Shown piece by piece: positions 30,914-40,183 of a stretch of DNA of 51,280 nucleotides. This DNA comes from Pseudomonas lundensis (GTDB lineage: Bacteria; Pseudomonadota; Gammaproteobacteria; Pseudomonadales; Pseudomonadaceae), in assembly GCF_002269125.1 (NCBI RefSeq), contig NZ_NQKI01000032.1, positions 1-51,280 of the forward strand, written 5' to 3'. The notes below the pieces were generated by a model. It ran no database searches. It worked only from the letters and a program-made list of their open reading frames with translations, and was not told where the DNA came from. Position 1 is the stretch's first letter. Each line of letters begins with the position of its first letter. A program made the position numbers and the translations under genes.

Positions 30914-31609
30914 ATGGATTTTTCGGTCATTAGCGACAACCTGTCGTATTTCTTGCTCGGGGCTTACCCCGACGGGCCGTTAGGCGGCGCTGCACTCACG
31001 CTGGTGCTAAGCGTATTGTCAGGGGTGATTTCGGCACTCCTTGGACTACTGCTCGGGGTTGCGCTGGTGATGATACGCGGGCGAGGCCGCTGGTTATTAC
31101 TGGGAGCGCTGGGGTTTCTACGTGCGATTCCCGTGGTCATGCTGATTTTCTGGAGCTACTTTCTGCTGCCCATCCTGTTCAAGGTAGACGTGCCTGCGCT
31201 GGCGACCGTGGTGTGTGCGCTGTCGTTGATCGGCGGCGCATATTTGGCGCATTCGGTGTATGCCGGTATCAGCAGTTTGCCGTCCGGACAATGGGCGGCG
31301 GGCAAGGCGCTGGGGTTAAGCAAATGGCACGTGTTGCGGTTAATTATCTTGCCGCAGGCCCTGCCAATGATGCTGCCCTCCTTCCTTAACCAGTGGATTT
31401 CGCTGATCAAGGACACCTCATTGGCGTACGTGATCGGCGTGGGCGAACTGTCGTTTGTCGCCACTCAGGTCAGCAATCGGGTGATGGTCCACCCGACCGA
31501 GATTTTCCTGTTTGTTGCCTTGGTCTACTTCGTACTGTGCAGCAGCCTGGACTGGCTGGCCCAGCGCTGGGTCAAACCCGTTATGCACGCTCACTCTGGA
31601 GCAAAATAA
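30914..31609 (+). CDS. Amino-acid ABC transporter permease (second)
   Basis: 231 aa. It is a GltK-type permease with FLRAIPVVMLIFWSYF and the EAA loop AAGKALGLSKWHVLRLIILPQALPM. It starts 3 bp after the first permease. No ATPase gene follows: 42 bp later the converging Rhs gene ends. The transporter must borrow an ATPase encoded elsewhere, or the ATPase gene was lost, perhaps when the Rhs locus arrived. Confidence 0.88.
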   Translation: MDFSVISDNLSYFLLGAYPDGPLGGAALTLVLSVLSGVISALLGLLLGVALVMIRGRGRWLLLGALGFLRAIPVVMLIFWSYFLLPILFKVDVPALATVVCALSLIGGAYLAHSVYAGISSLPSGQWAAGKALGLSKWHVLRLIILPQALPMMLPSFLNQWISLIKDTSLAYVIGVGELSFVATQVSNRVMVHPTEIFLFVALVYFVLCSSLDWLAQRWVKPVMHAHSGAK

Positions 31610-31651
31610 CGAGGCTTGGCCCGCGCTCAATCCTCACCCCTCAGAGGGGCA

Positions 31652-34600
31652 TCAAGTACTCCTGATTTGCTTGACCCGCCCCTCTACACCTTCTAGAAAC
31701 GTTTCAAGCGGGAGTTTTTGATGTGCTTGTGTGGAACATTCCCCGGTAAAAAAACGTTCCCTACCGAACGGTTCAAAATTCAGATAACTAAGCCCCTCCT
31801 GAAAACCGTCACTGTTCCAAACATCCGCGACTTTTTCGCGGTGTTTATAGCTTGACCTGACGGCAGTGAACACATACCCCGTGTAATCGATACCGTCTTT
31901 TACTTTAGAGACCGTTTGAAGTTGCGCATGAAGTTTCCTTAGGTTTTTTACCCCTCCATTGCCGCGCAGTGATGCACTTGGAGTGGACATTGGCCTGGAT
32001 GCAGTTGTGAGCTTGGCACCTGACCACGTTGATTGTGCCGCGGCCGCTTTTCCTACACGCTCTATCGTTTTTTGCGACGCTGTACTCAACCCTTTTTGAG
32101 CCAGTTTCCCCACGACCGCATTCCCCCCGGAAACGACGCCCAAAGCAATGCTTGCATAACTGAATGCTTTAGCCACCGTGGAATCTGGTGCCAACTCATC
32201 CAGGACAGCTGACGTGATTGTAATAGCCGTGGAAACAACGTCATAAACCAGGCTGATAATTGACGTTATTGAAAGTCCTACCGTAGGGGCTGCTGCACCA
32301 AATGTGAAGACAGTCAGTGCCAAAGCGGCCACTGCCAAACCAATGGCAAGCCCCATCTTTATGCCTTGAAAAGAAGTGATGTGGCCCGTTGGGTCGAGGT
32401 AATTGACAGGATCACCCAAACAATAGGCATAGGCATTAAGCCCACCGCCATCAAACACACTCAAACTGTCCGGCGTGTGAAAGCGCATCAGCAACGGGTT
32501 ATAAGCACGGTACCCATTGCCCAGCAAATAACAACCTGTATAGGGGTCAGGTAATTCACCGTTGAACCCCAACAGTGAACTCATACCATCATCAAGGGGA
32601 CGCCCCCCGTAGGGCGTATAGGTAACGCGCGCTTCTTCTTTTTTCGAAGCCGCCTGAATTACGCTGCCCTGACTATCTGTACTCAGTAATAAACAGTCAT
32701 TGCCGTCCGTTTGGGCCACTGCGTGGGCGCCATACCGGACGTAGCTGCGTCGATGCTCACCTTGAAGCTCATTAGTCAAAAAGCCTTCATGGTAAAAAAA
32801 CTCTTTTATCACCCCTGCTGCCGACCTGCTGCTTTGTATGTTGTCCGACGGGGTATAGCGGTATTCAACCAGCGTGGAGGAAGTGCTTGATGTGCCTGCC
32901 GCAACCGAACATAAACACCCAAGCTCGTCATATCCAAGGAGGCGCCCCAACTCATCATTCAGTTGATTTCCGTCGTCATCGTATTCGAACCGTCGGTGCC
33001 GCGGGCTGTAGTCAGGATGACTGTGTGTCACCGAACTTAGCTGCGTTCGGTCCAGGTAGTCATAATGAAACGTGGTGATATTTTCACCGCCACGAAAGTG
33101 TGTCGTCAGGCGAATAATATTATCCAGCTCATCATGTTCGTATAACTGGGAAATGATCGTGTTACCCCACGCGTCAACGGGCCCCTGAGATCCGCTGCAC
33201 GCATACCGATTCAAACGGCCACGTTTGTCATACCGAAAAGTTTCATCGCGCAGAACAGTCTCTTGGGAGCGCAAGGTGCGGCGCTGCAGTTTGTCCTCAG
33301 ACGTAAAGGACTGCTCTATCACCAGCACAGGTGATTCACTTGACGTAAACGTGCGCTGTATTTCCCTCCCGAAATCGTCGTAAATCAAGTCTGTATTCAA
33401 CCAATACCCCGTATGGGAGTCATTGACACGGAGGCTCTTCAATGCCCCTTGCCGATCGTAACTGTACGTGGTGATGAGCGTATTGGCCTCTATACGTTCA
33501 AGACGCCCGAACGGGTCGTAACGATAATGTTGGTGGTTACCCAGCACATCGGTAAAACGCATGACCTTTCCCAATAAGGAATAAGCATGAGACGTTTCAA
33601 ATTGCTTTTTTTCAATCAGGTATTCTTTACGCTTAAGCCTGCCCGAGGCGTAATAATGGTAATTCTCTTGTGACGAGCGGTTAGAGGCCTGCAGCAATTG
33701 ACCATGTAACGCGTCCCTGTTAAATCGGGACACCACGTTTGAATTATTCTCAACTGAACGCTCTGCCACTTCACCTTTGAACACAGGGTCCAGGCTAAAG
33801 TTGATCACTTTGCCACTTGCACAGGTTTTTCGCGACGGCTCCGCCTGGCCGCGTTCATATTCAAGCTGCTCGGTTCGCCCACCGACAGTTGTTGTACTGA
33901 CACGCATGAGTGCGTCATAGGTGCGGTGACCCAGCGCATACCCATTTGCTTTGATGGCAACAGGATGATCCCCGGCACTGCGTGGGTCGTATTCGCGCGT
34001 CACGACAACGCCATCCGGCAATCGTGACTCTATGACCCGGCCAAACAGATCGTAAGTAAAAGAAGTCGTCAGGCTTTCAGGTGTCACCGTTTTCAGGCAA
34101 CGACCAAAGCCGTCATAGGTATATAGCGTTATCCCGAGGGAGCGACCTTGCGTGTCGACTCGTTCGATGCTGTTCGGCTTTGCGAAAGCATTTATCACCG
34201 TTAATGTCTTGCCGCCTCCCCTCAACCACTGGACCCGGGTCCGGGTAACCGGGTCAAACGTGTCATTCGCAATAGTGCCGTTAGCCTGTATGACCTGAAC
34301 AGCTTTGCCCCAGTCATCATAAATAAACGTTACCGCCTGAGGTTGTGGGTCCCCGTCAAACCAGTCAGTCGTAATCTCTTGCGTCATTTGCCCCCATTCA
34401 TTGTATGAAGCACGGTACGTTTCACGTAGCGGCTTGATTGCTCCGGGATAATCGATGTCTTGCTCGTAGACCTCAATTGTTCGTCCCAGACCATCAAGCA
34501 CCGTAATATGCTCCTGCCCTCTTGAATCTAATAGAACCTGCCGTACGCGCGCAGTCCCCTCCTCGGAACCAGGATACCTATAGGTTCTCGAAACAGTCTT

Positions 34601-36442
34601 AGCGCCCTGCTTCACCGTCTCCTGCTGTAAACGGCCAAGTCCGTCATAGAGCGTCTCAACCACATGCCCAGCATGGTCGTTAACGTTGACTTCCTGCCCG
34701 GTAAAGACATCGCACTCTATGAGTTGCGCATAAAACTGATTACCCACTTCAACGGTCTGGCTGAATCCGACAACCTTCTCGTTGACGGCATAGGCATATG
34801 CGTAAGCTGTGGAGTTACCTCCCATGTGTTCAGTTTTAGCACTTGGTTTTCCGTAAAAAGGATGGGCAGTATCGGTGATATAACTGTACGTCGTGCGGAC
34901 CGTCGGTTGGGCCGCACTGTTTTCATACAGTCCGTCACTGCGCAACACGATAAAGCGCTGGCTATTGTCTCTAAGAGAGGGCAAGTCAAGGTAGGTATGT
35001 TCAACGTTAGTGGCTGACGCGTGAACATAATCAGGTGCAGGTATAACGCGTTTGCTTTTCAGGTAGTGAGGCCGCCCTGACGGGCTGGGAGGACAGCCGT
35101 TTTCCCCCGCAGCGGCATAATACACGTACACTTCGCGCGCCCCACTGGGACTTATCAGCTCCAGCAAATTACCAAAAGAGTCGTACGATGTGCGGGTAAC
35201 TTCCGAATATTCACCTGACGCCGGATCGAGGCTGTCGTAATAGGTATTTGTCAGTTTTTTTTGCATCTGAAAAACAGCTGGCTGAGCCGCAAAGTCCTGC
35301 TCATCCCTGTCGTGGTACTCAATTTTCTTATGATGTACTTTTGTCCCGACCGTCGTCTGCTCAGCAATCAGTAAATGAAAACGGTTGTAGGTCCTCTCTA
35401 TCCGTTTGACTTTATTGCCACAAGCCACCGATTCAACAGACGAATAGGTGTAGTCACTGGTATTCCTGTAAAGATAGTCCTCGCTGTCGCTCCATTCGTA
35501 CCCGGCGCCATTACCGAAATAATTGTGGGCTGAGAATTCAAACCTACGGACCGTTGCAGGTTGCCCGGCGCCCGGGATTATTGTGCAGGATAAGACTGCA
35601 GGCATTGCCGCCAGGGGAGCGCCCACCGGCAAGGCATGACCCTCCATGGAATAACTCAGGGTTTCGAGGGCCCCGGCAGGCGTCTGTAAACGTGTGATCA
35701 AAAGCGTTTCATTTGCGCCGGGCTGGTAATCAAATACCCAACGTTCTTTTTCCTGCCCGTCGCGTGACCCCATGTAGATCTGACTCAACCAACTGTCACG
35801 AATGACAAAGCCAAATTTTCTTCTGTGGTGAGGGTTGTCAGGCCATAAAGTAATCCCGGGCGAACTGTCCCAATTATTATCGCTTTCATAGTCAATTTTC
35901 AGTAACCGGTGATGGGCATCACTGAGTTCGCGTAAAACGCGATGCCCTTGGACGATGTCATACGAAAATGAAACATGCCGCCCGTCTGCCGAATAAATAC
36001 GCGCGGGCAACCATTGGTCATCATCCGGGTCAGGGCGCACTAACTCTTCAACGGTGCCATCTTTGTGTTGAATGATCCATTTATCATCCACAACAGACAC
36101 ATTAAAGGTATCCAGTTTCTTATCCAGCAGTGTGACGTCACGCCCATTTGCATAAGCCTGATAGCTCGCACCCGAGGACAAGGACAGTTTTTGTGTTGTA
36201 CGGCTGTAAGCACTCATGCGCAAGGACCAACCTGTGCCCAAGCCCAGATTGCGGGAGTCAAATGAGTTAAAGCTAAGGACCAAGGGTATGGCTGGCCCAC
36301 ACAGGTGATTACTGAGCAGATCACTCAACGAAAGACTGCAACTGTAGGCGCCCGTGCGTGGATCAACGCCTGACTGAATAAAACTTGAATAATTAAACGC
36401 ACCTGAACTCAGTACTTCTTTCTTTTCTACGGGCGTGCTCAT
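31652..36442 (-). CDS. Rhs/YD-repeat giant protein (TcC-like)
   Basis: 1596 aa. The N-terminus (FIQSGVDPRTGAYSCSLSLS) is typical of TcC/Rhs proteins in pseudomonads. A long series of YD-type repeats follows (YDGFGR, YDLFGR, YDPFGRLERIEANT and others, about residues 600-1250). The Rhs core is LLGNGYRAYNPLLMRFHTPD ... NYLDPTGH, with DPTGH at 1350-1354. The last 242 residues form the variable C-terminal region: two hydrophobic stretches (about 1360-1430), then a polar end. The shell is expected to encapsulate that region as a toxin. Composition is more AT-rich than neighbours, consistent with transfer. AGGT precedes ATG 36442. No immunity gene, VgrG, Eag chaperone or TcA gene is adjacent. Confidence 0.9.
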   Translation of the reverse strand: MSTPVEKKEVLSSGAFNYSSFIQSGVDPRTGAYSCSLSLSDLLSNHLCGPAIPLVLSFNSFDSRNLGLGTGWSLRMSAYSRTTQKLSLSSGASYQAYANGRDVTLLDKKLDTFNVSVVDDKWIIQHKDGTVEELVRPDPDDDQWLPARIYSADGRHVSFSYDIVQGHRVLRELSDAHHRLLKIDYESDNNWDSSPGITLWPDNPHHRRKFGFVIRDSWLSQIYMGSRDGQEKERWVFDYQPGANETLLITRLQTPAGALETLSYSMEGHALPVGAPLAAMPAVLSCTIIPGAGQPATVRRFEFSAHNYFGNGAGYEWSDSEDYLYRNTSDYTYSSVESVACGNKVKRIERTYNRFHLLIAEQTTVGTKVHHKKIEYHDRDEQDFAAQPAVFQMQKKLTNTYYDSLDPASGEYSEVTRTSYDSFGNLLELISPSGAREVYVYYAAAGENGCPPSPSGRPHYLKSKRVIPAPDYVHASATNVEHTYLDLPSLRDNSQRFIVLRSDGLYENSAAQPTVRTTYSYITDTAHPFYGKPSAKTEHMGGNSTAYAYAYAVNEKVVGFSQTVEVGNQFYAQLIECDVFTGQEVNVNDHAGHVVETLYDGLGRLQQETVKQGAKTVSRTYRYPGSEEGTARVRQVLLDSRGQEHITVLDGLGRTIEVYEQDIDYPGAIKPLRETYRASYNEWGQMTQEITTDWFDGDPQPQAVTFIYDDWGKAVQVIQANGTIANDTFDPVTRTRVQWLRGGGKTLTVINAFAKPNSIERVDTQGRSLGITLYTYDGFGRCLKTVTPESLTTSFTYDLFGRVIESRLPDGVVVTREYDPRSAGDHPVAIKANGYALGHRTYDALMRVSTTTVGGRTEQLEYERGQAEPSRKTCASGKVINFSLDPVFKGEVAERSVENNSNVVSRFNRDALHGQLLQASNRSSQENYHYYASGRLKRKEYLIEKKQFETSHAYSLLGKVMRFTDVLGNHQHYRYDPFGRLERIEANTLITTYSYDRQGALKSLRVNDSHTGYWLNTDLIYDDFGREIQRTFTSSESPVLVIEQSFTSEDKLQRRTLRSQETVLRDETFRYDKRGRLNRYACSGSQGPVDAWGNTIISQLYEHDELDNIIRLTTHFRGGENITTFHYDYLDRTQLSSVTHSHPDYSPRHRRFEYDDDGNQLNDELGRLLGYDELGCLCSVAAGTSSTSSTLVEYRYTPSDNIQSSRSAAGVIKEFFYHEGFLTNELQGEHRRSYVRYGAHAVAQTDGNDCLLLSTDSQGSVIQAASKKEEARVTYTPYGGRPLDDGMSSLLGFNGELPDPYTGCYLLGNGYRAYNPLLMRFHTPDSLSVFDGGGLNAYAYCLGDPVNYLDPTGHITSFQGIKMGLAIGLAVAALALTVFTFGAAAPTVGLSITSIISLVYDVVSTAITITSAVLDELAPDSTVAKAFSYASIALGVVSGGNAVVGKLAQKGLSTASQKTIERVGKAAAAQSTWSGAKLTTASRPMSTPSASLRGNGGVKNLRKLHAQLQTVSKVKDGIDYTGYVFTAVRSSYKHREKVADVWNSDGFQEGLSYLNFEPFGRERFFTGECSTQAHQKLPLETFLEGVEGRVKQIRST

Positions 36443-36493
36443 ACATCAACCTAATAAATAGTAAACGCAACGTGAAAGTTTAGTGATTCAGCA

Positions 36494-37489
36494 TCAAGAG
36501 AGCTTTAAGACAGGCGGCGACTGCTCCGAGGCTTTAACCGTGACGGTGTGCGTATTGCCATACATATCCAACACCTCCAAGGTCCATATGTCGTATTCAA
36601 ACCGGATTTGTGAGTCGCCACCTTTTTTGGCATAACTCATCAGAAGTGTCACTGCACCTGGGTAATTATGGTACTTGGCTTGTGCATGCGGCAGCTCAAA
36701 CAACACCACATCGTCGAGCCGACTTTCACCCCCCACGTAGGCCGAGGCGTAATACCCCAGGTAATCAGGGTGTTCGCTTTTACACAAATAAACACCTGGA
36801 TAAACACTGTTCAACTTGATGATGTCTACTTTATGTTGCTCCACGATCAGCGTTAACTGATACACCTCCACTTTTGAAATATGCTTGCTCGCGTAAGGTG
36901 TCTTACCGTGGAACCTCAGCTGAAATTGATTCTGTGAATAAACGGCAGGAGGAATGCTGTTAAGCGTCACTCGCCCGTGGGCCTTGATCGCTTCTGAGTA
37001 GAAAACAGTCCCGTCAGCGCGGGTAATCGACGCCAACAACGAGATTGAGGTACTCGCATTTGTGCTGACATAAAAATCGCGACTATAGACTTTCGCCCCC
37101 AATAACCCACCTGCAATTTGGCCTTGATAGGGAAGCGGCTTGAAAGCGTCATTTCGTTCCAACACATACTGCCAGCCAATTGGATCACCTGGTCTGACCT
37201 TGCCGTGCACCAACGGCTGGCCAGTGCCTGCGTCCACCAATTGCAGTGAAGACAGCGCGTATTCATCGAGCGCCACTGTCGCATGGTCTTTATTCTTAAC
37301 GCGGACAGATACACGAACTTTCAACTGTTGTTGACCGTTCGCATAGAGTGTTGTGCCGCCCTCAGGCATATAAACTTGAAAGTCTGCAATATTTGTCCAT
37401 GTCACGATGTCGGGCGTTGGGGCCACATCTTCCTGAACAGGGTGCAGCGGGGGGAGACGGTTTGATGCCCGTTTAAAATTCGCGTCCAT
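36494..37489 (-). CDS. Unknown protein encoded upstream of the Rhs gene
   Basis: 331 aa from ATG 37489, which has AGGA 7 bases upstream; a GTG at 37561 would add 24 residues but lacks a ribosome binding site. It has no signal peptide or membrane segment. Repeated hydrophobic/polar alternation suggests a beta-rich fold, for example immunoglobulin-like modules (WTNIADFQVYMPEGGTTLYA; ISKVEVYQLTLIVEQHKVD). It lies 51 bp before the Rhs gene on the same strand, so the two are probably one operon. It may assist, load or deliver the Rhs protein, but I do not recognise the family. Confidence 0.75.
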   Translation of the reverse strand: MDANFKRASNRLPPLHPVQEDVAPTPDIVTWTNIADFQVYMPEGGTTLYANGQQQLKVRVSVRVKNKDHATVALDEYALSSLQLVDAGTGQPLVHGKVRPGDPIGWQYVLERNDAFKPLPYQGQIAGGLLGAKVYSRDFYVSTNASTSISLLASITRADGTVFYSEAIKAHGRVTLNSIPPAVYSQNQFQLRFHGKTPYASKHISKVEVYQLTLIVEQHKVDIIKLNSVYPGVYLCKSEHPDYLGYYASAYVGGESRLDDVVLFELPHAQAKYHNYPGAVTLLMSYAKKGGDSQIRFEYDIWTLEVLDMYGNTHTVTVKASEQSPPVLKLS

Positions 37490-37753
37490 TCTATTTCCTG
37501 CGCTCTTCGAGAAATGTCTTGTGATTTCACCCAGCACTGAGTTCCAAGTGCTTATCGCCACGTAGAACCAGGGGTACTGAAAACCAGTCTAGAGCACAAA
37601 CACGGGAAACAACTCTGAGGCCTACACGCCTTATATTAAAAATGAACGCAATAAAATTCCGTCAAGCAGCGTTACGCTGCCCGAGCACTTAGAATCAACA
37701 TAGACACGTGTAGTTACTTTCTTCACAGGTTTCAAAAAGAGCGATGCACTCAG
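37490..37753. other. AT-rich intergenic region upstream of the Rhs operon
   Basis: No convincing ORF is present. It holds the probable promoter of the Rhs operon (minus strand) and a 6-bp hairpin GCAGCG-TTA-CGCTGC near 37670. Composition is clearly more AT-rich than the flanking iron-uptake genes, which marks the right boundary of the Rhs locus. Confidence 0.4.
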
Positions 37754-37795
37754 AAAAAAAACATCGGCAACGACTTATCAGGATAAGTCGTTGCC
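37754..37795 (-). terminator. Strong intrinsic terminator of the iron-uptake gene set
   Basis: Arms 37766-37778 and 37783-37795 pair over 13 bp without mismatch around a 4-nt loop. On the minus strand the stem is followed by GATG and eight T (37761-37754). It lies 80 bp beyond the DUF3325 stop and ends transcription arriving from the PepSY genes. Confidence 0.85.
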
Positions 37796-37876
37796 AATAA
37801 CTGATTAAGACTACAGCTGACCGATCTTATCTTTCATCGCCCTATATTTCCGTCCCAACAGGGAGGGACAGGTTTA

Positions 37877-38218
37877 TCACGCCCAGGCCACTACCCTGAA
37901 CAGCGCCCACACGGGCGCACAGCCAAACGCCAGCCACACCGCCAGACGCGGTCGATAAGGCAGCAGCATCAGCAAACCGAATCCACTTACTGACAACATG
38001 CCAAACCAGCCGATGGGCCCCATAGCCCAGCCCCAGGCACGCCCACAGAAGTAAAAGCTCAGGGCCAGGCTCAACCAGCCCGCCCCGCGTAGCAGTCGCC
38101 GCACAGTTGCCGACGGCGCGTGTTGCCACACCTGTTTGTAATGCCGCTCTAACCCCTGACACAAACCGAGCATGCCGATATACGCCAGCGCGAAGGCCGT
38201 AAAAAAGTAAGCAGCCAT
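37877..38218 (-). CDS. DUF3325 family membrane protein
   Basis: 113 aa with about three membrane segments (residues 2-20, 45-65, 75-110). The length and position directly after a PepSY protein gene fit DUF3325, a small inner-membrane protein commonly found in DUF3649-PepSY-DUF3325 sets next to siderophore receptors. The start lies one base after the PepSY stop. The molecular role is not established; help with ferrisiderophore reduction is inferred from context. Confidence 0.8.
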   Translation of the reverse strand: MAAYFFTAFALAYIGMLGLCQGLERHYKQVWQHAPSATVRRLLRGAGWLSLALSFYFCGRAWGWAMGPIGWFGMLSVSGFGLLMLLPYRPRLAVWLAFGCAPVWALFRVVAWA

Positions 38219-38219
38219 C

Positions 38220-39758
38220 TCAACTCACCTCGGCCATGGGCGATGTTTTTTTGCGCGGCACCCGCCCGATCGACGGTTGCGCGATTTTCCAGCCAGTCCA
38301 GAGCAACAGCGCGCCAATCACCATCGCGACGCCTTCCACGCCCATACGACTGGGCAGCGCCCACGGCTGATTGACGGTCAGCAAACTCAGTATTGGCAGC
38401 GTCAGGCACAGCGTGCCCGCGAGGGTCATTTGCTCGCGCCATGCCTGCATGCGCGGCCGGAGCAAGGCGTGCCCCAGGCTCAGTGCCCAGACGCCAAAGA
38501 ACACATTCAGTTCGGCATCCGCACGGTCCGCCATGCCCACCGGCAGCAGGCGATTGCCCCACAGCAGGCTGATGCAGGCCAGGCTCAAGCCCGCCATGAC
38601 GGTCACATTGAGTGCTTCGACCCCGCGGTAAAGCACCTGTGCCACGCGGTTTTCAGTGGCGTACTTGCGTCGACGCTTGACGGTAAAAAGCACCAGTCCA
38701 CTGGCGATCATGGCGCTGCTGATCAACCCGCAGATGAAGTACAACCAGCGCATCGGATAGCCGCCGAACTGGGCAAAGTGCATTCCTGAAATGACCCGAT
38801 GGGTCAACACGCTGGGGCGCATTTCAGTGGGCCCGGACAGCTGCTCGCCGGTGACGCCGTCAAAGCGCATGCCCTGCCCTTTAGCCAGTGCAATCCGGTT
38901 GCCCAGCAACGGCCGAATCATGATTTGCGCGTTGCTCTGGCCGGGGTTGGAAATGCTGACCCCGCCCAGCGGCCCCATCACCTCGCGCGCCTTGCTCAAA
39001 AGCGGCGCCAACGCCACCAACGGAGCGGGTTCGGCGGTGGCCGGATGTTGCACGTCAAGGACAACGGGCGCTGGATTCTGCGCCTTGAAAAACGCCTCGC
39101 GATTGCCGTCGAACAACGCGTCCATGGCCGCAGGCATGTAAATCACCAAAAAAATCGCCAGCCCGCTGTAAGTAATCATCAGGTGGAACGGCAGCAGCAA
39201 CACCGCGCTGGCGTTATGCGCATCCAGCCATGAACGCTGCCCTTTGGCAGGTCGGAACGTGAAGAACTCCTTGAAGAATTTTTTGTGGATCACAATGCCG
39301 CTGACCAACGCTGCGAGCATGCCCATGGCCATCGCGCCCACCAGGTAAATGCCGAACATGCCCGGCATGTGCAAGGTGAAGTGAAAGAAGAAAAAGAACA
39401 GGCCGCCCGCGGTTTCGCGCACGGGTATTACCGCGCCAGTGTTCGGATCGAGGGTCACTGACACGCCGTCGCGGCGCCCGCCGGTCGAGGCTTGCAGGGC
39501 TGGCGTGCGCTCGCCGGGCAGGCTGATGCCCCACTGTTTGGCATCGGCTTTGTGTTCACGCAAATAGCCCAGCGCACGCTCGGCCGCCTGTTCGTCGCTC
39601 ACGTGATGGGCAGGCAGTTCGGGTTGCATCCAGTTGTCGATTTCCTGATCGAACACCGCGAGGCTGCCGGTCAGGAAAATCACAAACAACAGCCAGCCCA
39701 CGATCAGGCCGCCCCAGGTGTGCAGCCACGCCATGGACTGAGTCAGGGTCTGTTTCAT
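38220..39758 (-). CDS. PepSY-domain inner-membrane protein (PepSY_TM; probable ferric reductase-like)
   Basis: 512 aa from ATG 39758, which overlaps the DUF3649 stop by 4 bp. The N-terminal membrane segment with the family motif (MAWLHTWGGLIVGWLLFVIFLTG) leads to a large periplasmic PepSY part and three or more further segments (for example FFFFFHFTLHMPGMFGIYLVGAM; FHLMITYSGLAIFLVIYMP). Conserved histidines in these segments could hold haem. Related proteins such as FpvG take part in reducing ferrisiderophores in the periplasm (known for pyoverdine). The upstream open frame to 40175 is a shadow of DUF3649 and was excluded. Confidence 0.85.
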   Translation of the reverse strand: MKQTLTQSMAWLHTWGGLIVGWLLFVIFLTGSLAVFDQEIDNWMQPELPAHHVSDEQAAERALGYLREHKADAKQWGISLPGERTPALQASTGGRRDGVSVTLDPNTGAVIPVRETAGGLFFFFFHFTLHMPGMFGIYLVGAMAMGMLAALVSGIVIHKKFFKEFFTFRPAKGQRSWLDAHNASAVLLLPFHLMITYSGLAIFLVIYMPAAMDALFDGNREAFFKAQNPAPVVLDVQHPATAEPAPLVALAPLLSKAREVMGPLGGVSISNPGQSNAQIMIRPLLGNRIALAKGQGMRFDGVTGEQLSGPTEMRPSVLTHRVISGMHFAQFGGYPMRWLYFICGLISSAMIASGLVLFTVKRRRKYATENRVAQVLYRGVEALNVTVMAGLSLACISLLWGNRLLPVGMADRADAELNVFFGVWALSLGHALLRPRMQAWREQMTLAGTLCLTLPILSLLTVNQPWALPSRMGVEGVAMVIGALLLWTGWKIAQPSIGRVPRKKTSPMAEVS

Positions 39759-40045
39759 GCCAGTCGCTCCATCCACTGCGGCCAAAAACCAATGGCCGCC
39801 AATGGCAGCGCCAGCACCGCCCCCATCCACGCCGACCAGAGATGGCGGGCAGCAAAAGCCCAGAGGATGGCGAAGGTGTAGATCACAAAAGACAGCAGGC
39901 TGGCGACGATCAGTGCGTCCACGTTGTCCAGCGGCAACACACGCGCCAGGGCTGCGGTAAAGGCATAGGTAAAAGCATAACCGCCCACCCAGGCCGCCAG
40001 TGTGCGAGACAGAATCGGCACCCAGGCCGAGGATACGGGTTTCAT
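39755..40045 (-). CDS. DUF3649 family membrane protein
   Basis: 96 aa from ATG 40045 (AAGGA 9 bases upstream). Three membrane segments are predicted. DUF3649 proteins are nearly always encoded just before a PepSY protein. It overlaps the PepSY gene by 4 bp. It is probably an accessory subunit of the reductase set; no catalytic motif is visible. Confidence 0.82.
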   Translation of the reverse strand: MKPVSSAWVPILSRTLAAWVGGYAFTYAFTAALARVLPLDNVDALIVASLLSFVIYTFAILWAFAARHLWSAWMGAVLALPLAAIGFWPQWMERLA

Positions 40046-40146
40046 AGCGTTCAATCCTTCGTTCAGCGCCGGCCACGGTTTTGCCAGTGCCAGATGCAAC
40101 AACGGCGCGGCGCCCGTGGATACGGGTGTCGCGCCTGTAAAGACCG

Positions 40147-40167
40147 GCATTGCCGGGGTGGCAATGC
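40147..40167 (-). terminator. Hairpin between receptor and DUF3649 genes
   Basis: GCATTGCC (40147-40154) and GGCAATGC (40160-40167) pair perfectly around a 5-nt loop. It lies 17 bp after the receptor stop on the minus strand. Only a short T stretch (TCTTT) follows, so termination would be partial, giving more receptor than reductase mRNA. Confidence 0.4.
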
Positions 40168-40183
40168 ACAGTCACTCAGGTCA

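Noticed and set aside
31610..31651. Search for a small immunity gene downstream of the Rhs gene
   Set aside because: Only 42 bp separate the converging stops; no ORF fits.
39759..40175. N-terminal extension of the PepSY protein up to 40175
   Set aside because: The extension is arginine/glycine-rich, lacks membrane segments and runs antiparallel in quality to DUF3649, which is the real gene in another frame; the ATG at 39758 overlaps the DUF3649 stop as in coupled genes.
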